A stretch of DNA of 64,000 nt from assembly GCF_030553055.1 (NCBI RefSeq), contig NZ_CP130713.1:5704001-5768000 (forward strand), written 5' to 3'. The notes below the pieces were generated by a model, which saw only the letters and a program-made list of their open reading frames with translations, did no database searches and was not told the DNA's origin. Shown in pieces: positions 54,687-64,000 of this stretch; the first letter of the stretch is position 1; each line of letters opens with the position of its first letter. The stretch is from Streptomyces sp. XD-27 (GTDB lineage Bacteria > Actinomycetota > Actinomycetes > Streptomycetales > Streptomycetaceae). Position numbers and translations under genes: made by a program.

Positions 54687-54983
54687 ATGCCTGGCATCAC
54701 GCGCGAGGAGGTCGCCCACCTCGCCCGGCTGGCGCGTCTGGAGCTGAAGGACGAAGAGCTCGACCACTTCGCCGGACAGCTGGACGACATCATCGGCGCG
54801 GTCGCCCGCGTCTCCGAGGTCGCCGACCAAGACGTACCCCCGACCTCCCACCCGCTGCCGCTGACCAACGTCATGCGCCCGGACGAGGTCCGTCCGTCGC
54901 TGACCCCGCAGGAGGCGCTCTCCGGCGCCCCGGCCCAGGAGCAGCAGCGTTTCAAGGTGCCGCAGATCCTGGGGGAGGAGTAA
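54687..54983 (+). CDS. gatC: Asp/Glu-tRNA(Asn/Gln) amidotransferase subunit GatC
   Basis: 98-aa stabilising subunit wrapping GatA and GatB. ATG 54687 has TGAGGA 8 nt upstream. Typical segments are [17 protein letters not shown] and the C-terminal PEA-like region [19 protein letters not shown]. First gene of gatC-gatA-small ORF-gatB, 5 bp before gatA. Confidence 0.96.
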   Translation: MPGITREEVAHLARLARLELKDEELDHFAGQLDDIIGAVARVSEVADQDVPPTSHPLPLTNVMRPDEVRPSLTPQEALSGAPAQEQQRFKVPQILGEE

Positions 54984-54988
54984 AGGCC

Positions 54989-56482
54989 ATGGCAGACCTG
55001 ACCAAGCTCACGGCGGCCGAGACCGCCGCGAAGATCGCGTCCGGCGAGGTCACCGCCGTCGCGGTCACCGAGGCGCACCTCGCCCGGATCGAGGCCGTCG
55101 ACGAGAAGGTGCACGCGTTCCTGCACGTGGACCGGGAGGGCGCGCTCGCCCAGGCCCGTGCCGTGGACGCCAAGCGCGCGAACGGCGAGAAGCTCGGGCC
55201 GCTCGCGGGCGTGCCGCTGGCGCTGAAGGACATCTTCACCACGAAGGGTGTCCCGACGACCGTCGGTTCCAAGATCCTCGAGGGCTGGCTCCCGCCGTAC
55301 GACGCGACGCTGACCCGCAAGCTCAAGGAAGCGGACGTCGTCATCCTCGGCAAGACCAACATGGACGAGTTCGCCATGGGGTCGTCGACGGAGAACAGCG
55401 CCTTCGGGCCGACCGGCAACCCGTGGGACCTGACCCGGATCCCCGGCGGCTCCGGCGGCGGCTCCTCCGCCGCGCTCGCCTCCTTCCAGGCCCCGCTCGC
55501 CATCGGCACGGACACCGGCGGTTCGATCCGCCAGCCCGCGGCCGTCACCGGCACCGTGGGCGTCAAGCCGACCTACGGCGGCGTCTCCCGCTACGGCATG
55601 GTGGCGTTCTCCTCGTCCCTGGACCAGGGCGGGCCCTGCGCCCGTACGGTCCTGGACGCGGCGCTGCTGCACGAGGTCATCGCCGGTCACGACCCGCTGG
55701 ACTCGACCTCCATCGACGCCCCGGTGCCGCCGGTGGTCGAGGCGGCCCGCAACGGCGACGTCGCCGGCATGCGGGTCGGCGTCGTCAAGCAGTTCCGCGG
55801 CGAGGGCTACCAGGCCGGCGTCATGCAGCGCTTCGACGAGTCCGTCGAACTGCTCAAGGAGCTGGGCGCCGAGGTCGTCGAGCTGGACTGCCCGTCCTTC
55901 GACCTGGCGCTGGCCGCGTACTACCTGATCGCGCCGTCCGAGTGCTCCTCCAACCTGGCCCGCTTCGACGCCATGCGCTACGGCCTGCGGGTCGGCGACG
56001 ACGGCACCAAGTCGGCCGAGGAGGTCACCTCCCTCACCCGTGAGGCGGGCTTCGGCGCCGAGGTGAAGCGCCGGATCATGCTGGGCACCTACGCCCTGTC
56101 CTCCGGCTACTACGACGCCTACTACGGCTCCGCGCAGAAGGTCCGCACGCTGATCAAGCGGGACTTCGAGAAGGCCTTCGAGCAGGTCGACGTGATCGTC
56201 TCGCCGACCACCCCGACCACCGCCTTCCCGATCGGCGAGCGGGCCGACGACCCGATGGCGATGTACCTCGCCGACCTGTGCACCATCCCCACCAACCTGG
56301 CGGGCAACGCGGCCATGTCGCTGCCCTGCGGCCTGGCGCCTGAGGACGGGCTGCCGGTGGGTCTGCAGATCATCGCCCCCGCGATGGCCGACGACCGGCT
56401 GTACCGGGTGGGCGCCGCGGTCGAGGCCGCGTTCACCGCCCGGTGGGGCCACCCGCTGCTTGAGGAGGCACCGTCCCTGTGA
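54989..56482 (+). CDS. gatA: Asp/Glu-tRNA(Asn/Gln) amidotransferase subunit GatA
   Basis: 497-aa glutaminase/amidase subunit that releases ammonia for transamidation of misacylated Glu-tRNA(Gln) or Asp-tRNA(Asn). The amidase-signature Ser-cisSer-Lys machinery is visible: LALKDIF (Lys), [14 protein letters not shown] (cis-Ser) and [12 protein letters not shown] (nucleophile Ser). The stop overlaps the next small gene (GTGA). Confidence 0.97.
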   Translation: MADLTKLTAAETAAKIASGEVTAVAVTEAHLARIEAVDEKVHAFLHVDREGALAQARAVDAKRANGEKLGPLAGVPLALKDIFTTKGVPTTVGSKILEGWLPPYDATLTRKLKEADVVILGKTNMDEFAMGSSTENSAFGPTGNPWDLTRIPGGSGGGSSAALASFQAPLAIGTDTGGSIRQPAAVTGTVGVKPTYGGVSRYGMVAFSSSLDQGGPCARTVLDAALLHEVIAGHDPLDSTSIDAPVPPVVEAARNGDVAGMRVGVVKQFRGEGYQAGVMQRFDESVELLKELGAEVVELDCPSFDLALAAYYLIAPSECSSNLARFDAMRYGLRVGDDGTKSAEEVTSLTREAGFGAEVKRRIMLGTYALSSGYYDAYYGSAQKVRTLIKRDFEKAFEQVDVIVSPTTPTTAFPIGERADDPMAMYLADLCTIPTNLAGNAAMSLPCGLAPEDGLPVGLQIIAPAMADDRLYRVGAAVEAAFTARWGHPLLEEAPSL

Positions 56483-56718
56483 GTGCGATCAAGAAGGCCA
56501 AGGGCTTCAAGAAGTCCAAGCCCGGCCTGTACCTGTCCATCGGCGGCTCCGTCTTCGGCGCCTTCGGCGCCTACAAGCAGATCAAGGAGGCCCGCGCCGA
56601 GCAGGACAAGCTCCAGCTCGTCGACGCGGTGATCTCCGCCGCTGCCGTCGTCACCACCGTCGCCCTGCTCGTACGAGAGCTCAAGCGTCTCGGCGAAGAC
56701 GACGTCCTCGCGGACTGA
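56479..56718 (+). CDS. Small conserved-looking membrane protein between gatA and gatB
   Basis: 79-aa protein. GTG 56479 is translationally coupled to gatA (4-nt overlap); gatB starts 14 bp after its stop. It has a basic N-terminus ([16 protein letters not shown]), a first hydrophobic stretch ([16 protein letters not shown]), a charged loop and a second hydrophobic stretch ([15 protein letters not shown]). No family is recognised. Being locked inside the gat operon suggests an expression-linked role, or simple hitch-hiking. Confidence 0.8.
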   Translation: MSAIKKAKGFKKSKPGLYLSIGGSVFGAFGAYKQIKEARAEQDKLQLVDAVISAAAVVTTVALLVRELKRLGEDDVLAD

Positions 56719-56732
56719 GAGGTTAGTTTTCC

Positions 56733-58241
56733 GTGACCGTCACTGAACTGGTGTCGTACGAGGACGCGCTGGCCGCCTACGAGCCCGTCATGGGCCTCGA
56801 GGTGCACGTCGAGCTCGGCACCAAGACCAAGATGTTCTGCGGGTGCTCCACGGCGCTGGGCGCCGAGCCCAACACGCAGACCTGCCCCACCTGCCTCGGC
56901 ATGCCCGGCTCCCTGCCGGTGATGAACGCCAGCGGCGTCGAGTCCGCGATCCGGATCGGTCTCGCGCTGAACTGCGAGATCGCCGAGTGGTGCCGCTTCG
57001 CCCGGAAGAACTACTTCTATCCGGACATGCCGAAGAACTTCCAGACCTCGCAGTACGACGAGCCGATCGCCTTCAGCGGCTATCTGGACGTTCAGCTGGA
57101 GGACGGCGAGGTCTTCCGCGTGGAGATCGAGCGCGCCCACATGGAGGAGGACACCGGCAAGTCCACGCACGTCGGTGGTGCGACGGGCCGGATCCACGGC
57201 GCCACGCACTCCCTGCTCGACTACAACCGGGCCGGTATCCCGCTCATCGAGATCGTCACCAAGCCGATCGTCGGTGCGGGCGAGCGCGCCCCGGAGGTCG
57301 CCAAGGCGTACGTCGCCGAGCTGCGTGAGCTCATCAAGGCGCTCGGCGTCTCCGAGGCCCGGATGGAGATGGGCCAGATGCGCTGCGACGTGAACCTGTC
57401 GCTGCGCCCCATCGGTACGGAGAAGTTCGGCACCCGCTCGGAGACCAAGAACGTCAACTCGCTGCGCAGTGTGGAGCGGGCGACGCGCTTCGAGATCATG
57501 CGGCACGCCGCGGTCCTCGGCGGCGGCGGGACGATCATCCAGGAGACCCGGCACTTCCACGAGGAGGACGGCTCCACGACGTCGGGCCGGGTGAAGGAGG
57601 AGGCCGAGGACTACCGCTACTTCCCCGAGCCGGACCTGGTGCCGGTGGCGCCGAGCCGCGAGTGGGTGGAGGAGCTGCGGGCCACCCTGCCCGAGCTGCC
57701 GCGCGTCCGCCGCAACCGGCTGCGCGAGGAGTGGGGCATCTCCGAGCACGACATGCAGTCGATCCTCAACGCGGGCGCGGTCGACCTGATCACCGCCACG
57801 ATCGACGCGGGCGCGGACGCCGCGGCCGCGCGCAAGTGGTGGATGGGCGAGCTGGCCCGCCGCGCCAACGAGGCCGGTACGGAGCTCGCCGCGCTGGAGA
57901 TCACCCCGGCCCAGGTCGCCCGGGTCTGCGCCCTGGTGAAGGAGGGCTCCCTCAACGACAAGCTGGCGCGCCAGGTCATCGAGGGCGTGCTGGCGGGCGA
58001 GGGCGACGCCGACGAGGTCGTCGACAAGCGCGGCCTCAAGGTCGTCTCGGACGAGGGCGCGCTCGGCGCGGCCGTCGACGAGGCCATCGCCGCCAACGCG
58101 GCCATCGCGGACAAGATCCGCGGCGGCAAGGTCGCGGCGGCGGGCGCGCTGGTCGGCGCGGTCATGAAGGCCACCCGCGGCCAGGCCGACGCGGCCCGCG
58201 TGCGCGAGCTGATCCTGGAGAAGCTCGGCGTCGAGGGCTGA
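56733..58241 (+). CDS. gatB: Asp/Glu-tRNA(Asn/Gln) amidotransferase subunit GatB
   Basis: 502-aa tRNA-binding and kinase subunit. GTG 56733. Conserved segments are [20 protein letters not shown], the Zn-finger cysteines CGC...[29 protein letters not shown] and [13 protein letters not shown], with a C-terminal YqeY-like tail domain ([21 protein letters not shown]). Ends in a strong terminator. Confidence 0.97.
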   Translation: MTVTELVSYEDALAAYEPVMGLEVHVELGTKTKMFCGCSTALGAEPNTQTCPTCLGMPGSLPVMNASGVESAIRIGLALNCEIAEWCRFARKNYFYPDMPKNFQTSQYDEPIAFSGYLDVQLEDGEVFRVEIERAHMEEDTGKSTHVGGATGRIHGATHSLLDYNRAGIPLIEIVTKPIVGAGERAPEVAKAYVAELRELIKALGVSEARMEMGQMRCDVNLSLRPIGTEKFGTRSETKNVNSLRSVERATRFEIMRHAAVLGGGGTIIQETRHFHEEDGSTTSGRVKEEAEDYRYFPEPDLVPVAPSREWVEELRATLPELPRVRRNRLREEWGISEHDMQSILNAGAVDLITATIDAGADAAAARKWWMGELARRANEAGTELAALEITPAQVARVCALVKEGSLNDKLARQVIEGVLAGEGDADEVVDKRGLKVVSDEGALGAAVDEAIAANAAIADKIRGGKVAAAGALVGAVMKATRGQADAARVRELILEKLGVEG

Positions 58242-58256
58242 CGCACCGTACGCACA

Positions 58257-58294
58257 CGGCGGCGGGCACCCCTGAAGAGGGGTGCCCGCCGCCG
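58257..58294 (+). terminator. Terminator of the gat operon
   Basis: Perfect 17-bp arms CGGCGGCGGGCACCCCT and AGGGGTGCCCGCCGCCG around a GAAG tetraloop, 15 bp after gatB. It may also serve the convergent gene on the other strand. Confidence 0.92.
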
Positions 58295-58322
58295 CGTCTG
58301 TGCCCTGAGGCCGCCGGTCGCG

Positions 58323-59863
58323 TCAGCTCGTGCCGATGACGATGGCGAGCGAGTGCTTGCCACCCCCGTCGGAAGCGGACTCGGCGCTGACCAGGCCCTG
58401 GCCCATGTAGAGCCGCTTGTTCGCGTAGCGGATGTCGGCGCCTATCGTGGCGAGGTCCTCCTCATGCCCGTCCTCGGAGCCGTTCTGGAGCAGCTTCGTC
58501 TTCGTGCGGGACTTCGCGTCGATGCGCCAGATGGCGCCGCCTTCGCCCGAGAGCTCGGGCTCCTGGTACGCGATCACGGAGCCGTCCTTGTCGGTGCCGA
58601 GTACCTGCAGGTTGGCGTCCTCGGTACCGGGGATCCTCCCCGCCTCCTTGCCGGTCTTCAGATCGAAGGGGACGACCTCGTTGTACGTCTCGGCGTTGAC
58701 GTCCTGGGGGTCGCCAGGAAGACGGCGTCAGCGGCCTTGCTGACTGCGATGTTGTCGCAGCCGTCCACGTGGGTGCCGCCGCCCGAGCACGGCAGGTCGA
58801 TCTTGCCGCCCGCGAGGGCGATCGTGCTGCGGAGCTTGGCCTGCGCGGCGCTGTCGTCGAGCGCCAGGAGGTCCGTGATCCCGCCGCCCGAGGCCGACTT
58901 CTTCTCGTCCTCGATGCCGATGACGAGCGGGTCGGTGGAGATCACATGCGCGGCCTCGACACCCGCCGGCAGCTTGTACGTCGACGTCGCCTTCCGCGTC
59001 TTCGGGTCGATGACCTGCACGTCCATGGCCGCGGGGTCGCCGTCACCGCACTCCCGCACCGCGACGAGCTTGTCGGCGCCGCCGCCGTAGCCGATGTCCT
59101 GGCACTCCTCGTCCTCCTGGAGCTGCCACAGCGGCTTGCCGGCCAGCGACCAGCCCGCGCCGCCGTCGCCGACGCTCGCGCCCGCGGCGACGGTGCCACC
59201 GCCGATGGTCACCTCGTCGAAGTTCTCGGCCGATCCGTACTCGTCCTTCGCCTGCCGCTGCCAGACGAGCTTGTGCTTCTTGAGGTCGACCAGGCCCACC
59301 TGGGTGCAGGTGGAGTTGTCCTTGGCCTCCTCGAAGAGGATCGCGGTCAGGCCGTCCTCGGTGACATGCGGCGACGCGTAGCAGATCTCACCGTCGAGCG
59401 GTATCTCCCATGCGGCGGCGCCGCCGCTCAGCGGATAGCCGACGAGCTTCTTGACGTCGCCTTTGACGAAGTTCTTGTCGGTCGTCCACAGGCCCGCGAC
59501 CTTGACCGGCTCCTTGGTGAGCCCCTTCGGCATGGGGACCCTGTTGAGGATGCGGGCCTGGGGGACCTCCTCGCCGGCCCCGCCCTTGTCGCCGTCACCA
59601 TCATCCTTGGTGGCGAACCAGACGCCGCCGACGAGGAGCAGCGCGACCGCGACCACGCCGCCGATGACGGGCCCTCGGCGCGAGGACCGCCGACGACGGT
59701 CGGCGCGCCGCCCGCCGCCACCGCCACCGGGGTACGCGCCGCCGGGATGCGGGGCGGGCGGCGGGTAGCCGCCCGGGGCTCCGGGGCCGACACCCGGGGG
59801 ACCGGCCTGCGGCATGCCCGAGCCGGGATACGGCTGGTTCGGCGGCGGAGGCGGTTGCGACAT
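58323..59863 (-). pseudogene. Beta-propeller membrane protein, broken by a -1 frameshift
   Basis: The N-terminal part is Pro/Gly-rich (MSQPPPPPNQPYPGSG...), followed by one membrane helix (GPVIGGVVAVALLLVGGVWF), then an extracytoplasmic PQQ-like beta-propeller with repeats such as VGLVDLKKHKLVWQRQ and IDPKTRKATSTYKLP. The frame is lost in the G5 run 58706-58710 (plus strand): it reads AVFLATP before the break and, in the other frame, DVNAETYNEVVPFDLKTG after it. Restoring one base gives a 513-aa protein ending in HSLAIVIGTS. The propeller may sense or scaffold; function unknown. It shares its general layout with the lipoprotein at 62681-63928. Probably a sequence error. Confidence 0.8.
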
Positions 59864-60322
59864 CGGGACAACTCCTTCTCACGGGTCGCGAGGACCGCCA
59901 CCGCGTGATCAGTACGTCATACGACGCCGACACCGCACGGGCCGATCCGGCCCGTGCCGGTTCACATAAGCTTCTCCGCCGATCCTTCCTGCCGGATATC
60001 GGGCTGACAACCCGATCTCCCCTGTTCCGTAGGTCAGTTGAACTGATCGCGAGGCCAGGGGGCGCGGGTGCGGGGCGGCGGCACCGGCGCCGGGTCCAGC
60101 TTCCCGAAGTCGGCCCGCGTACGGAAGAGCCGCGGTCCGACCGGCATCCACCGCTACGCAGCGTCACCGGCGAGGGGGCGGGCGTTGCGGCCCGTCATGT
60201 GGGACTAGCCACAAAAGGGACAAAGGATCTTTTCCGGCTGTCAGAGTGCTGCGGATGGGACTCGCCGCCTCCAACGGCGGAAGGCGGCGGGTCCCACCCA
60301 CCCCCGATCCGGAAAGCAGGCT
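59864..60322. other. Divergent intergenic region before the MMPL gene
   Basis: 459 bp without a gene. It has a perfect hairpin GCACGGGCCG-atc-CGGCCCGTGC (59935-59957), in the leader of the leftward propeller gene, plus a smaller ATCGGG...CCCGAT repeat near 59998-60016. The AT-rich TTCACATAAGC (59961-59971) and TTGAAC near 60037 are possible promoter pieces, but no full promoter was assigned. Confidence 0.45.
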
Positions 60323-62590
60323 ATGGCTGCTCTCGCCCGGTGGTGCCTCCGGCACCGCGTCGTCGTCATCGTGCTGTGGCTCGCCACCCTCGTGGGCACC
60401 GGCGCCGCGGCAGCCGCCGTCGGCTCCGCGTACTCCAACGACTACGACGTCCCCGGCACCGAGTCGGCCCGCGCCACCGCGCTGCTGGCCAAGACGAACC
60501 CGGCCGAGGCGGGCGACAGCGACAGCATCGTCTGGCACACCGACCGGGGCACGGTGCGCGCCGCCGCCGTCGAGCAGCGCATGACGAAGACGCTGCACGA
60601 CATCGAGCAGCTGCCCGGCGTCGCCTCCGTGACCAGCCCGTACGGCACCGAGAGCGGCCAGCGCATCAGCCAGGACGGGCGCACCGCCTACGCCACCGTC
60701 GCCTTCGACAAGCCCGCGTCTGGGCTCGACAAGGCCGATGTGCGGCGGGTGGTCGACACCGCCCGCGACGCCGCCGACGACCATCTCGAGGTCGCGCTCG
60801 GCGGCGCCGGGATCGCGCTGACCGAATCCACCGGCGCCGGGCACCTCAGCGAGATCATCGGGATCGCCGCGGCCGCCGTGGTGCTCTTCCTCGCCTTCGG
60901 CTCGCTCGCCGCCACGTTCCTGCCGATCGCCACCGCCGTCGTCGGCGTCGGCACCGCCTACGCGGGCATCGGTCTGCTCGGCCATGCGATGACCGTCGCC
61001 GACTTCGCGCCCATGCTCGGCCTGCTCATCGGCCTGGGCGTCGGCATCGACTACGCGCTGTTCATCGTGACCCGGCACCGGCGGGGCCTGCGGCAGGGCC
61101 TGCCCGTCGCGGAGGCCGCCCAGCGGGCGGTGGCCACCTCGGGCCGGGCCGTGGTGTTCGCGGGCGTCACGGTCTGCATCGCGCTGCTGGGCATGCTCGT
61201 CCTGCGGCTGAACTTCCTCAACGGCGTGGCGCTCGCCGCGTCCCTGACCGTGGTGCTCACCGTGGCCGCCTCGGTCACCCTGCTGCCCGCGCTCCTCGGT
61301 GTGATCGGCCACCGGGCGCTCAGCCGCCGCGAGCGCAGGGCGCTGGCCGAGCACGGCCCGGAGCCGAGCATCCCCACGGGCTTCGCCGCCCGCTGGTCCG
61401 CGTTCGTCGAGCGCCACCCCAAGCTGCTGGGCGCCGTCGCCGCCGTCATGATGCTGGTCCTCGCGCTGCCCACGCTCGGCCTGCACCTCGGCAGCAGCGA
61501 CCAGGGCAACAACGCGGCCACCAGCACCACCCGCCAGGCGTACGACATGATCGCGGAGGGCTTCGGCCCCGGCGTCAACGGCCCGCTCACCCTCGCCGCC
61601 GACATCGACAGCGCCGCCGACAAGGTCGCCTTCTCCGACCTCGCCGAGACCCTGCGCGGCACCGAGGGCGTCGCCTCCGTCAGCGCCCCGCAGGGCGGCA
61701 GCACCGGCACCGGCGTGCTCACCGTGATACCGGAGTCCGCGCCGCAGTCCCAGGCCACCTCCGACCTGGTGGAGCGGCTGCGCGACGACGTCATCCCGCG
61801 GGCCGAGCACGGCACCACCCTCGACGTGTACGTGGGCGGTCTCACCGCGAGCTACGACGACTTCGCCTCCGTGATCATCGGCAAGCTGCCGCTGTTCGTC
61901 GGGGTCGTGGTCGCCCTCGGCTGCCTCCTGCTCCTCCTGGCCTTCCGCAGCATCGGCATCCCGCTCAAGGCCGCCCTGATGAACATCGCCGCCGTCGCCG
62001 CCTCCTTCGGCGTCGTCGTCGCGATCTTCCAGTGGGGCTGGGGCCTCGGCCTGATGGGGCTGGGCAACGCGGGCCCGATCGAACCGTTCCTGCCCGTGAT
62101 CATGGTCTCGGTGCTCTTCGGGCTCTCCATGGACTACCAGGTCTTCCTGGTCAGCCGGATGTACGAGGAGTGGCGTGCCACCCGCGACAACCGCGTCGCG
62201 GTACGCGTCGGCCTCGCCGAGACCAGCCGGGTGATCAACTCCGCGGCCGTCATCATGATCGCGGTCTTCTCCGCCTTCGTCCTCAGCGGCGACCGGATCA
62301 TCGCGATGTTCGGCATCGGCCTGGCGGCGGCGGTCGCCCTGGACGCCTTCGTCCTGCGTACGCTGCTGGTCCCCGCGCTGATGCACATGCTGGGCGGCGC
62401 GAACTGGTGGCTGCCGAAGTGGCTGGACCGCTGGCTGCCGCGGATCAGCATCGAGCCGGCGGAGGAGGACACGGCACCGGTCGTGCCGGCGGACGCGCCG
62501 GCGGCGGAGCCGGGCGTGGCCCTGCCGGGGCAGCGCGCGGAGCTGCGCGGCGAGCGCGACGAGGAGCTGACGTCCACGGCAGCTGGGTGA
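60323..62590 (+). CDS. MMPL family RND transporter
   Basis: 755-aa membrane protein with the RND/MMPL layout: one N-terminal helix (VVVIVLWLATLVGTGAAAAAV), a first extracytoplasmic domain, five helices, a repeat of this plan, and a short acidic C-terminal tail. Conserved pieces are GIGVGIDYALFIVTRHRR and the equivalent LFGLSMDYQVFLVSRMYEEW, where the Asp-Tyr pairs are used in proton coupling. Homologues export lipids, siderophores or antibiotics. The cargo is not identifiable, and no TetR regulator or lipid gene adjoins. Confidence 0.92.
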   Translation: MAALARWCLRHRVVVIVLWLATLVGTGAAAAAVGSAYSNDYDVPGTESARATALLAKTNPAEAGDSDSIVWHTDRGTVRAAAVEQRMTKTLHDIEQLPGVASVTSPYGTESGQRISQDGRTAYATVAFDKPASGLDKADVRRVVDTARDAADDHLEVALGGAGIALTESTGAGHLSEIIGIAAAAVVLFLAFGSLAATFLPIATAVVGVGTAYAGIGLLGHAMTVADFAPMLGLLIGLGVGIDYALFIVTRHRRGLRQGLPVAEAAQRAVATSGRAVVFAGVTVCIALLGMLVLRLNFLNGVALAASLTVVLTVAASVTLLPALLGVIGHRALSRRERRALAEHGPEPSIPTGFAARWSAFVERHPKLLGAVAAVMMLVLALPTLGLHLGSSDQGNNAATSTTRQAYDMIAEGFGPGVNGPLTLAADIDSAADKVAFSDLAETLRGTEGVASVSAPQGGSTGTGVLTVIPESAPQSQATSDLVERLRDDVIPRAEHGTTLDVYVGGLTASYDDFASVIIGKLPLFVGVVVALGCLLLLLAFRSIGIPLKAALMNIAAVAASFGVVVAIFQWGWGLGLMGLGNAGPIEPFLPVIMVSVLFGLSMDYQVFLVSRMYEEWRATRDNRVAVRVGLAETSRVINSAAVIMIAVFSAFVLSGDRIIAMFGIGLAAAVALDAFVLRTLLVPALMHMLGGANWWLPKWLDRWLPRISIEPAEEDTAPVVPADAPAAEPGVALPGQRAELRGERDEELTSTAAG

Positions 62591-62680
62591 GACCTGGGAC
62601 CGCCCGCCCCGCCGTAACGCCCCCAACGCGAGGTGATCTAGGCTCCTTTCGCCGGTCGACCGACCAGAAGAAGGGCGCGC

Positions 62681-63928
62681 ATGAGACTCCGGGGGATCAC
62701 CTGCACCGCCGTGGCCGCGATGCTTGCCACGCTGACCGCGTGCGGGGGCGGGGGCGGCGGGAAGGACGGCGGCCCCGGCAAGGGCTTCACCGCGCCGACG
62801 AAGTTCTCGGTGAAGCAGGGCGTCCCGCTCCCCGAATCCGCGTCCCTGGGCAAGGTCCGCATCATCGGTGGGCTACGGCATCCGCTGGCGGTGGCATTGC
62901 ACGACGGGGTGGCCTTCATCGCGCGGCCGGACGGGCTCGACGTGGTCAACGGCTATCGGTCGGGCAAGCCGGTCACCATCACCCCGGAACACGAACCCGT
63001 GCTGGAGCTCGACGACCTGATGGGCGAGAACCCCGCTGAGGCGCCGCTGATCACCGCCACTGGCGGCAAGACCCTCGCACTCAGCGCGCTGGTGACGAAG
63101 GTGACCGGCTCCGGGACGGCCAAGTCCCATGACGCGGTGGAGCTCATGGCCACGGACACTCAGACCGCCACCAAGCCGTGGTTCACGGAGATCCCACTGC
63201 CGGCGGACGACGCGTACTACTCCGGCGACCGGGCCGAGGCCAACGTGGTCGGTCGGTCCGGCGACATCGTCGTCGTCTTCGGACGCGGCCGGCTCTTCGG
63301 CGTGGACCTCAAGAGCCACCGGAAGGTGTGGACGGCCAAGGGGACGTATGCGAAGGGCGCGGTCGTTGTCGGCGACCGTGTCGTCGCACTGCGCGGCGGC
63401 AAGGTCGTGGGGATCGGCGCGGCGGACGGCCAGGACGTGTGGACCTCGCCGCGCTCGGGGCTCGGACTCTCCGCCGCGGGTCCGGACGCCGTGATGACGT
63501 ACGAGTACCCGAACGATGACGTCCGTGACCGGCGGCACTATCTGCTCGACGCCGTCACCGGCCACACCCGCCGGGCGCTCCCGGAAGACGCCCCGGGCTG
63601 GGACTGCGCGTATGACGGCGCCGCCGTCACCGTGTGCACGGGCAGCGCTGGGGTCGATGAGGCGGCGGCCGCGTACGACCCCAAGAGCGGCAAGGAGATC
63701 TGGCGGCTGCCCGACGCGGCCGGTACGCGGGTGGCGCCGGAGGTGACGCTGGTCCGCGCGGGGCTGGTCTACGGCGAGGCCAACGGCAAGCCCGTCGTCC
63801 TGGACGCCGCCAGCGGGAAGGACAAGGAGACCCGGCCGGGGATCGCCCCGTACGTCGCGGACGGATACGTGGCCATCTCCGAAACCGAGGACGAGACCGG
63901 CCTCACCGCGTACCGGGCGGTGGGCTGA
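62681..63928 (+). CDS. PQQ-like beta-propeller lipoprotein
   Basis: 415-aa lipoprotein. ATG 62681 follows AAGAAGGG. The signal peptide ends in a lipobox LTAC (Cys21), followed by a Gly-rich linker. The rest is beta-propeller blades of PQQ-repeat type: FGVDLKSHRKVWTAKG, VGIGAADGQDVWTSP, AAYDPKSGKEIWRLPDA, VVLDAASGKDKETRPG. It probably sits on the outer face of the membrane. Function unknown. Related in design to the frameshifted propeller protein across the MMPL gene. Confidence 0.85.
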   Translation: MRLRGITCTAVAAMLATLTACGGGGGGKDGGPGKGFTAPTKFSVKQGVPLPESASLGKVRIIGGLRHPLAVALHDGVAFIARPDGLDVVNGYRSGKPVTITPEHEPVLELDDLMGENPAEAPLITATGGKTLALSALVTKVTGSGTAKSHDAVELMATDTQTATKPWFTEIPLPADDAYYSGDRAEANVVGRSGDIVVVFGRGRLFGVDLKSHRKVWTAKGTYAKGAVVVGDRVVALRGGKVVGIGAADGQDVWTSPRSGLGLSAAGPDAVMTYEYPNDDVRDRRHYLLDAVTGHTRRALPEDAPGWDCAYDGAAVTVCTGSAGVDEAAAAYDPKSGKEIWRLPDAAGTRVAPEVTLVRAGLVYGEANGKPVVLDAASGKDKETRPGIAPYVADGYVAISETEDETGLTAYRAVG

Positions 63929-64000
63929 CCTCGGGCGCGGGCAGCCGCCCGCCCCGGCTTCTCCATGTCGTCGGCCAGCCGCGAGAGGGAGCCGGTGCCG
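63929..64000. other. Right edge of window, no callable gene
   Basis: 72 bp after the lipoprotein stop. Short open stretches exist on both strands, but none can be assigned to a protein; a leftward gene could begin its 3' end here. Confidence 0.4.

Noticed and set aside
63769..63966. Minus-strand ORF at the right edge
   Set aside because: Overlaps the end of the lipoprotein gene antisense and has no recognisable content.

Overview
The window is high-GC (about 72 percent) actinobacterial chromosome. Codon use, GTG starts, many apparently leaderless promoters (TANNNT hexamers 6-10 nt before the start codon), a conservon, Streptomyces-type wall enzymes and the gene order all point to Streptomyces. 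From memory, the order glgX / L,D-transpeptidases / EF-hand protein / sdaA-glyA-gcvH-gcvT / opp / cysteine desulfurase-mnmA / ligA-rmdB / gatCAB matches the S. coelicolor core region around SCO5450-SCO5510. No tRNA, rRNA, CRISPR array, insertion sequence or prophage was seen.

Layout. 1-10.9 kb: partial ABC exporter, glycogen debranching enzyme (both -), two tandem L,D-transpeptidase lipoproteins (the second frameshifted), a crotonase, a frameshifted HATPase anti-sigma-like protein, a Tat-exported amidase, an EF-hand protein, a small Cys-rich protein and a GH25 muramidase-like protein. 11.2-23.5 kb looks like an accessory block inserted in the core order: a complete conservon (cvnA-B-C-D plus a P450 with an altered ExxR motif), two overlapping acyltransferases resembling the ornithine-lipid enzymes OlsB and OlsA, a caspase-like protease, a convergent TPR-CHAT protease with only 14 bp between the stop codons, and a divergent ArsR-like regulator/flavin-reductase pair sharing a palindromic operator.

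23.5-31.5 kb: serine/glycine one-carbon block (sdaA, glyA, gcvH, gcvT) headed by a tandem glycine riboswitch, then a P-loop protein, a small secreted protein and two SseB (enhanced serine sensitivity) proteins. 31.9-38.0 kb: oligopeptide ABC operon in the order C-A-B-D-F, with a 14-bp-arm hairpin between the binding protein and the next permease, closed by a terminator. 38.1-43.5 kb: TRIC-type channel, CMD protein, cysteine desulfurase and MnmA (tRNA 2-thiolation) flanking a second amidase, and an alpha/beta hydrolase under a TetR-style palindrome.

43.6-47.2 kb is a second accessory unit: one well-formed promoter with an operator over its -10 drives a small unknown protein, a DUF6879 protein and a STAND (NB-ARC-TPR) ATPase whose N-terminus carries a short sequence like bacterial amyloid signalling motifs. 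47.2-64 kb: LOG protein, SDR, DUF3592 remnant, core-type B12-independent methionine synthase, ligA, an rmdB-like GGDEF-EAL protein, gatC-gatA-(small membrane protein)-gatB with a strong terminator, a frameshifted beta-propeller membrane protein, an MMPL transporter and a related lipoprotein.

The most novel-looking material is the caspase/CHAT pair and the STAND operon, both plausible conflict or regulated-cell-death modules. Three genes are each broken by a single missing base in a 4-5 nt C/G run. That pattern suggests sequencing or assembly error rather than decay.
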